From contig NZ_CP107901.1 in NCBI RefSeq assembly GCF_036013915.1, forward strand, positions 124,001 through 188,000: DNA of 64,000 nt, given 5' to 3'. Made by a program: the position numbers and the translations under genes. Shown piece by piece: positions 59,097 to 64,000 of the stretch. Position 1 is the first letter of the stretch; each line of letters begins with the position of its first letter. This stretch comes from Streptomyces sp. NBC_00464. GTDB taxonomy: Bacteria > Actinomycetota > Actinomycetes > Streptomycetales > Streptomycetaceae. The notes beneath the pieces were generated by a model. It was not told where the DNA came from. It searched no databases and saw only the letters and a program-made list of their open reading frames with translations.

Positions 59097-60035
59097 ATGA
59101 GACGAACAGCGATTGCAGTTTCAGGGCTGCGGAAGGCATACGGGGACAAGACCGTCCTCGATGGCATCGACTTCGATGTCGCCGCGGGATCGGTCTATTC
59201 CCTGCTCGGGCCGAACGGCGCGGGCAAGACCACGACCGTGAACGTCCTGGCGACGCTGCTGACGGCCGACGCCGGTTCGGTGCAGGTCGCCGGGCACGAC
59301 GTGGCGACCGCGACCAAGCAGGTGCGCGCCGCCATCGGCGTGACCGGTCAGTTCGCCGCGGTGGACGACCTGCTCTCGGGCCGCGAGAACCTGCAGATGA
59401 TGGTGGCCCTCAAGCGTGTGCGCTCCGGCGGCCAGCTGGTCACGCGACTGCTTGAGCAGTTCGACCTGGTGGAGTCGGCGGACAAGATGGCGCGGACCTA
59501 CTCCGGCGGTATGCGCCGGAAGCTGGACCTCGCCATGACGCTGGTCGGAAGCCCGGAGATCATCTTCCTGGACGAGCCGACCACGGGTCTCGACCCGCGC
59601 AGCAGGCGCACGATGTGGGGGATCGTCCGTGAGCTCGTGGCCGACGGCACCACGATCTTCCTCACCACCCAGTACCTGGAGGAGGCCGACGAACTCGCCG
59701 ACCGCATCGCGGTCCTGAGCGAGGGCAAGTTCGTCGCCGAGGGCACCTCCGAGGAGCTGAAGCGGCTCATCCCCGGCGGGTACGTACGCCTGCGCTTCAA
59801 CGACGCGGCCAACTACCACTCCGCCGCCACCGCGCTGCGCGACGCCACGGCGGACGAGGAGACACGCTCGGTGCAGATCCCCAGCGACGGCACCCAGCGC
59901 GAGCTGCGCTCCATCCTCGACTGGCTGGACTCGTCCGGCATCGAGGCGGACGAACTGACCGTGCACACCCCCGACCTCGACGACGTCTTCCTCGCCCTGA
60001 CCGAGCGCACGAGCAAGGAGGCGATCTCCAAGTGA
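59097..60035 (+). CDS. ABC transporter ATP-binding protein (DrrA-type)
   Basis: 312 aa from the ATG at 59097 (GTG 59088 is an alternative). Walker A LLGPNGAGKTTTVNVLATLL (residues about 38-57), Q-loop GVTGQFAAVDDLLSGRENL, signature YSGGMRRKLDLAMTL, Walker B IIFLDEPTTGLDPRSRRTMW, H-loop FLTTQYLEEADEL. The C-terminal about 80 residues match the DrrA regulatory extension. It drives export of the finished antibiotic together with the next gene, whose start overlaps its stop. Confidence 0.92.
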   Translation: MRRTAIAVSGLRKAYGDKTVLDGIDFDVAAGSVYSLLGPNGAGKTTTVNVLATLLTADAGSVQVAGHDVATATKQVRAAIGVTGQFAAVDDLLSGRENLQMMVALKRVRSGGQLVTRLLEQFDLVESADKMARTYSGGMRRKLDLAMTLVGSPEIIFLDEPTTGLDPRSRRTMWGIVRELVADGTTIFLTTQYLEEADELADRIAVLSEGKFVAEGTSEELKRLIPGGYVRLRFNDAANYHSAATALRDATADEETRSVQIPSDGTQRELRSILDWLDSSGIEADELTVHTPDLDDVFLALTERTSKEAISK

Positions 60036-60793
60036 GTACTGTCTCGACGGCCCTGGCCGACTCCATGATCATGCTGCGCCGCAACGTGAAGCACACCACG
60101 CGGAACCCCGTCACGGTGTTCAACGCGATCCTGTTCCCGATCGTGATGATGCTCATGTTCGTCAAGGTGTTCGGCGGCGGTTTCAGCGTCGGCGTCCCCT
60201 ACATCGACTACGCGACGCCCGGCCTGCTCGTGATGACCATCAGCTACGGGATGGGCGCCACCGCGACGGCCGTGAACGACGACATGGCCAAGGGCATCAT
60301 CAACCGCTTCAAGACGATGGACGTCTCCCGCGGAGCCATGCTGACCGGACACGTCGTCATCACCACGGTGCGCTGCCTGGTGGCCTGCGCGGTCATCGTC
60401 GCGGTGGCCTTCGCGATGGGCTTCGACCCCAGCGCGAGCGCCTCGGACTGGCTCGGCGCCCTCGGTCTCGTCGCACTGGTCAGCTTCGCGGCCAGCTGGC
60501 TCATCATCGCCATGGGCCTGGCCGCCAAGACCGCGGCGGGGGCCGGCATGGCCGCCACCCCGCTGATCATGCTGCCGTTCCTCAGCAGCGCGTTCGTGCC
60601 CGCCGACACGATGGGCACGGGCGTGAAGCAGTTCGTGGAGTACCAGCCCTTCACCCCGATCATCGAGACGCTGCGCGGCCTGCTGATGGGCGGCGTGTCG
60701 AGCGGCGACACGATCGCGGCCATCGCCTGGTGCGTCGGGTTCACCGTCCTCGGGTACGTCTGGTCGGTCTCCACGTTCAAGAAGCGAGCCTGA
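60032..60793 (+). CDS. ABC-2 type transporter permease (DrrB-type)
   Basis: 253 aa from GTG 60032 (GTGA overlap). Six hydrophobic segments, starting RNPVTVFNAILFPIVMMLMFVKVFGGGF, with the ABC-2 family motif around YIDYATPGLLVMTISYG and the KRFKTMDVSR-like cytosolic loop (NRFKTMDVSRGAM). Membrane partner of the DrrA-type ATPase; probable self-resistance and export. Confidence 0.9.
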   Translation: MSTVSTALADSMIMLRRNVKHTTRNPVTVFNAILFPIVMMLMFVKVFGGGFSVGVPYIDYATPGLLVMTISYGMGATATAVNDDMAKGIINRFKTMDVSRGAMLTGHVVITTVRCLVACAVIVAVAFAMGFDPSASASDWLGALGLVALVSFAASWLIIAMGLAAKTAAGAGMAATPLIMLPFLSSAFVPADTMGTGVKQFVEYQPFTPIIETLRGLLMGGVSSGDTIAAIAWCVGFTVLGYVWSVSTFKKRA

Positions 60794-61194
60794 CGCGGAC
60801 CGGCTGAGAACAGCTTGTGCGCGTCCCCTCCCGCGCCGCCTCGACGCCCGTGTCGCCGAGGCGGCGCCGGGCTGTCCGGCCGGGTGCCGGCGCAAGACCG
60901 ACGGCGCCGTCACCGGGCCGGCTTTCGGACAGCGGGCACGGCGCCGGCGGCCGGTATCAGCATGCAGAGTCAGTGACCGCTCTCAACCCCGTCCGGTCGG
61001 CGAGCGCCGCACACCACCGTCACGGGATGGGCGGAAGACGATCACGAGAGACTCGTCGAGCGGCCCCTGGGGAGCTGTCTCGCCGGCGGGACAGCGCAAG
61101 GACCCAGGCTCCGTGACGGTGGTGACGATCCGTGGGCGGGGCCAGTCGTGGCCGGCCGGGGCACTCCCGGCAGGCGAAGGAAGGGAAACGGGCA
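60794..61194. other. 401-bp intergenic region with operator
   Basis: No gene. A GC-rich inverted region around 60870-60950 may terminate the transporter operon. The palindrome at 61074-61095 lies 100 bp before the free PCP gene. Confidence 0.5.
61074..61095. promoter_or_regulatory. Palindromic operator, candidate LmbU-type site 3
   Basis: 22-bp palindrome with one G-T mismatch; core sequence CTGTCTCGCCGGCGGGACAG, a chimera of sites 1 and 2. It is 100 bp upstream of the PCP/P450/thioesterase operon. Confidence 0.65.
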
Positions 61195-61506
61195 ATGGAA
61201 TCGTCGTCGCAGGTCCACGAGCGAGCCGGACAGGACGAGGCAGCAGAACGCCAGGCCGGTTCGCCGGGCGCGCCGGTGTCACTCGTGCGGGAGATCTCGC
61301 AGATGTGGGGAGAGCACTTCAGCGGCCACGAGGTCGGCGCGGATGACGACTTCTTCGCGCTCGGCGGCAACTCGCTGACCGGAATCAAGATCATCGAGCA
61401 GGTGGTCCGGGACTACGGCGTCCAGCTGTCCGTACGCGACTTCTACCTGGCGCAGACCCCGGCCCGGGTCGCCGAGCTGATCGAGAAGGGGAGGGCACGG
61501 ACGTGA
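61195..61506 (+). CDS. Free-standing peptidyl carrier protein (P450 partner)
   Basis: 103 aa from the ATG at 61195. Charged N-terminal extension of about 30 residues, then [44 protein letters not shown] with the pantetheinyl Ser in GGNS. No A domain adjoins it, so it must be loaded in trans by the ligase at 53.7 kb, the free A domain, or an acyl transfer. Its stop overlaps the P450 start (GTGA), pointing to a P450 that works on the PCP-bound substrate. Confidence 0.88.
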   Translation: MESSSQVHERAGQDEAAERQAGSPGAPVSLVREISQMWGEHFSGHEVGADDDFFALGGNSLTGIKIIEQVVRDYGVQLSVRDFYLAQTPARVAELIEKGRART

Positions 61507-62753
61507 GGCTGACGCCGGGGCCCGCGCGCGACGTCGACCTCGACAGCGTCGACCTCTTCGACCTCGACCTCTACACCTCGGGCGACCCGCACCCGGTGTG
61601 GGGCGTGATGCGCGAGAAGGCGCCCCTGCACCACCAAGTCCTTCCGGACGGCCGGGAGTTCTGGTCACTTACCCGCTACGAGGACGTCCGCCGCGTGCTC
61701 TCGAACCATCGCGAGTTCACCTCGGAGCGCGGCACGGTCCCCACCCATCTCGGGACGGACGACGTCGCGGCCGGCGTGCTGATGACGTCCACCGACCCGC
61801 CGCGGCACACCGAGGTCCGCAGGCCGCTCGGCGCCAAGCTCACGGCGCGGGCGGTGAAGTCCTGGGAGGACTCGATCCGCGCGACGGTCGTGCGCTTCCT
61901 GGAGCCCGCCCTCGACGGCGAGGTCTTCGACCTGGCCGAGAAGGCGCTCCTCCTGCCGGCGCTGGTCACCGGCCCGCTGCTGGGCATCCCGGAGCAGGAC
62001 TGGGCGGAGCTCGTCCAGCTGACCGCGATGGTGACGGCCCCCTCGGACCCGCACTTCCAGCTGGGCAGCGAAGCCGCGACCCTCGCCATCTCCCACCACG
62101 AGCTCGTCACCTACGTCAAGGACTGGGTCAGGACGCGGCGGGCGACCGGCGAGGAGGGCGAGAGCCTGCTCCACCACCTCATGAGCGTGCGCCCGGGCGG
62201 CAAGCAGCTGAGCGACGAGGAGATCGCCCTCGACGGCTACAGCATCCTGCTCGGCGCCAACGTGACCACGCCGCATACCGTCTCCGGCACCGTGCAGGCC
62301 CTCATCGAACGGCCCGAGCAGTTCGACAAGGCGGCCGCCGACCTGACGCTCGTTCCCAACCTCGTCGAGGAAGGGCTGCGCTGGACGTCGGCCGCGTGCA
62401 ACTTCATGCGGTACGCGGTGGACGACGTCGAGATCGGCGGCGGCACCATCCCGGCCCGCGGCGCGGTCGTGGCCTGGATCGGATCGGCCAACCGGGACGA
62501 GACCCTCTTCCCCGACCCGCACACCTTCGACATCACCCGGGCCGGTGCCAAGCGCCAGGCCGCGTTCGGCTTCGGGACGCACTTCTGCATCGGCGCCCCG
62601 CTGGCCCGGATGACGCTGCGCATCTTCTTCGAGGAGCTGCTCCAGCGCTTCGAATCGATCGAGCTCGCCGGCGAACCGCAGCACCTGCGGTCGTACTTCA
62701 TCGCCGGGATGACCCACCTCCCCGTCGTCGCCCAGAAACGAAAGACGCCATGA
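61503..62753 (+). CDS. Cytochrome P450 acting on a carrier-bound substrate
   Basis: 416 aa from GTG 61503. The I-helix reads LLGANVTTPHTVSGTV in place of the common AGxDTT; ExxR is EEGLRWTS; the heme loop FGFGTHFCIGAPLARM has the Cys near residue 362. It is coupled to a free PCP before and a thioesterase-like protein after. That arrangement is typical for beta-hydroxylation of PCP-tethered amino acids (novobiocin/skyllamycin-type chemistry). Substrate unknown. Confidence 0.85.
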   Translation: MRLTPGPARDVDLDSVDLFDLDLYTSGDPHPVWGVMREKAPLHHQVLPDGREFWSLTRYEDVRRVLSNHREFTSERGTVPTHLGTDDVAAGVLMTSTDPPRHTEVRRPLGAKLTARAVKSWEDSIRATVVRFLEPALDGEVFDLAEKALLLPALVTGPLLGIPEQDWAELVQLTAMVTAPSDPHFQLGSEAATLAISHHELVTYVKDWVRTRRATGEEGESLLHHLMSVRPGGKQLSDEEIALDGYSILLGANVTTPHTVSGTVQALIERPEQFDKAAADLTLVPNLVEEGLRWTSAACNFMRYAVDDVEIGGGTIPARGAVVAWIGSANRDETLFPDPHTFDITRAGAKRQAAFGFGTHFCIGAPLARMTLRIFFEELLQRFESIELAGEPQHLRSYFIAGMTHLPVVAQKRKTP

Positions 62754-63487
62754 CATCCGGATCCACCACCGCCCCCTCGCCGTGGTTCGTCCGGCCGCGG
62801 TCCGCCGAGCACGCCGCACGGATCTTCTGCCTCCCCTTCTCCGGGGCCGGGGCCTCCGCGTTCAGCGCCTGGCCCGCCGCGATCGACGACGCCGAGGTCT
62901 GCCCCGTGCAGTTCCCCGGCCGCGAGAACCGGCTGGGCCACCCGCACTACGGCACGTACGAGAAGCTGGCCGACAGCCTGGCCGAGGAGTTGGAACCGCT
63001 CCTGGACCGGCCCTACGCGCTCTTCGCGCACTGCGCGGGTGCGATGCCCGCGTACGAGACCGTACTCAGGCTCGCCGAACGCGGCCTGCCCGGACCGGAG
63101 CGCCTCTTCGTGTCGGGCCAGCCCGCCCCGCACGACGCCTCGCGCGACCGGATGCTCACCATGACCGAACCCGAACTGCGCGCCGAACTCGCTTCGTTCG
63201 TCCGTGGCCGCGGCATCGAGCCGAGGCCGGACATGATCGACATGGGCATGATGGTGCTGCTCCGCGACCACGCGGCCGCGGGCGCCTACCGGCGGTCCGA
63301 GCCGGTCAAGGTGGGCTGCCCCATCGTCGTACTGCACTGGCGGGACGACTCCGACGTGAGCCTCGCCGAGCTCGAAGGGTGGAGCGCCTACGCGGACTCG
63401 GTCGAGTTCCGGGTGCTCGACGGCGGCCACTACGACTTCATGAACGCGCCGGACGACCTGCTGAAGCAGCTGGCCTCCTGGCGATGA
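62750..63487 (+). CDS. Thioesterase-fold protein with Cys nucleophile; candidate acyl shuttle
   Basis: 245 aa, ATG overlapping the P450 stop. RIFCLPFSGAGASAFSAWPAAI, PVQFPGRENRLG and terminal LDGGHYDFM (catalytic His) are as in type II thioesterases. The nucleophile elbow reads ALFAHCAGAMPAYE where the family has GHSxGG, so Ser is replaced by Cys and the first Gly by Ala. In SyrC and CmaE a Cys alpha/beta hydrolase moves aminoacyl groups between carrier proteins instead of hydrolysing them. With a free PCP and P450 in the same operon, a shuttle delivering the oxidised residue to the NRPS is the best inference. Confidence 0.8.
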   Translation: MTSGSTTAPSPWFVRPRSAEHAARIFCLPFSGAGASAFSAWPAAIDDAEVCPVQFPGRENRLGHPHYGTYEKLADSLAEELEPLLDRPYALFAHCAGAMPAYETVLRLAERGLPGPERLFVSGQPAPHDASRDRMLTMTEPELRAELASFVRGRGIEPRPDMIDMGMMVLLRDHAAAGAYRRSEPVKVGCPIVVLHWRDDSDVSLAELEGWSAYADSVEFRVLDGGHYDFMNAPDDLLKQLASWR

Positions 63488-63620
63488 CAGCGGCCTGTGG
63501 CCTCCGGGCACCGGCACACCACCCGGCACACCCGCGGTGAGCACGCCATTCACGCATTGACCGACCGCGGATATCCGCAGCCACACCTGTTCTTCTAAGC
63601 AACCGTTGGGGGAGGTCCTG

Positions 63621-64000
63621 GTGCAGGACGTCGACAAGTTCCGGTCCGATGAGCGACGCACCGACGGCGATGCGCGGGCACACGGGCCGCAGGAGTCCGC
63701 TCGCGAGCCCATAGCCGTCGTGGGACTGTCATGCCGCCTGCCCGAGGCCGCGGACCCCCAGGCCTTCTGGGAGCTGCTGCGCAACGGCGGGAGCGGTATC
63801 ACCGACGTCCCCGCCGACCGCTGGGACGCGCACCGGCTGCTCGACCCCGACGTCACCGCCCCCGGCAGGATCGTCACGACACGCGGCGGCTACCTGGAAG
63901 ACGTCGCGGGCTTCGACGCCGACTTCTTCGGGATCTCGTTCAACGAAGCCGCGATGATGGACCCCCAGCAGCGGCTGATGCTGGAACTCGGCTGGGAGGC
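63621..64000 (+). CDS. Modular type I polyketide synthase (5' end only)
   Basis: Runs off the right edge; 126 codons seen from GTG 63621, which has GGGGGAGG just upstream. After a charged linker of about 30 residues the KS domain begins [28 protein letters not shown], with [34 protein letters not shown] and [15 protein letters not shown]. This is a normal, non-degenerate KS N-half. No coiled-coil docking helix precedes it, which would fit a first (loading or initiating) PKS protein. It shows that the cluster product contains polyketide and that more genes lie to the right. Confidence 0.92.
   Translation, partial: MQDVDKFRSDERRTDGDARAHGPQESAREPIAVVGLSCRLPEAADPQAFWELLRNGGSGITDVPADRWDAHRLLDPDVTAPGRIVTTRGGYLEDVAGFDADFFGISFNEAAMMDPQQRLMLELGWE

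Overview
The window is high-GC actinomycete DNA, almost certainly Streptomyces. The evidence is the codon bias, GTG/TTG starts, four SARP regulators, an LmbU-family regulator and butenolide-receptor-like TetR proteins. From about 3 kb to the right edge it is most of one large hybrid NRPS/PKS biosynthetic gene cluster, which runs off the right end inside a modular PKS gene. The first 2.1 kb is different in character. It holds the replication genes (P4-type primase/helicase plus prim-pol protein) of an integrative element or plasmid, and so marks a boundary.

Layout. (1) 3.0-8.3 kb: an acyl-CoA oxidase, a TetR receptor, a P450 and a second TetR receptor, in the arrangement known from the avenolide (butenolide signal) locus of S. 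avermitilis, with repeated AAACC-N8-GGTTT operator-like palindromes. (2) 8.6-14.2 kb: three SARPs, a type II thioesterase, a two-domain aromatase/cyclase and a SnoaL-like protein. (3) 14.6-18.4 kb: a SARP relic, a tandem acyl carrier protein, a ketosynthase-like protein that has lost its catalytic residues, and an Sfp-type phosphopantetheinyl transferase. (4) 18.5-23.1 kb: ornithine N-hydroxylase and piperazate synthase, plus argC/argB to supply ornithine. (5) 23.1-27.1 kb: a second SARP/thioesterase pair, MbtH and LmbU-type regulator. (6) 27.2-51.8 kb: a free-standing A domain, free PCP and flavin monooxygenase, then three NRPSs with five modules (C-A-PCP-E-C-A-PCP; C-A(NMT)-PCP-E-C-A-PCP; C-A-PCP-TE) and an editing thioesterase. 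(7) 52.1-58.9 kb: a threonine-dehydratase-like enzyme, then a tightly coupled operon of Dabb protein, acid ligase, class IV aminotransferase, BacA-like prephenate decarboxylase, mu-crystallin/OCD reductase, DUF1330 protein and PhzF protein. (8) 59.1-60.8 kb: a drug-efflux ABC pair. (9) 61.2-63.5 kb: free PCP, P450 and a thioesterase-fold protein with Cys in place of the catalytic Ser. (10) 63.6 kb to the end: start of a modular PKS.

How it fits together (inference). Ornithine is N-hydroxylated and cyclised to piperazic acid. Two A domains with nearly identical pockets (one followed by an epimerase) are the candidate piperazate modules. A third module makes a D-configured, N-methylated residue with an aromatic-like pocket. 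An operon branching from prephenate probably makes an unusual cyclohexadienyl/cyclohexenyl-type building block. Two off-line carrier-protein stations (A/PCP/flavoprotein and PCP/P450/Cys-thioesterase) prepare oxidised amino acids. The NRPS TE releases, probably cyclising, a piperazate-containing lipo(depsi)peptide that carries a polyketide. Control appears layered: butenolide receptor to SARP, plus an LmbU-type regulator with a CTGTCTCGCCGGCGAGACAG-type palindrome in front of three separate operons. I do not recognise the final product.
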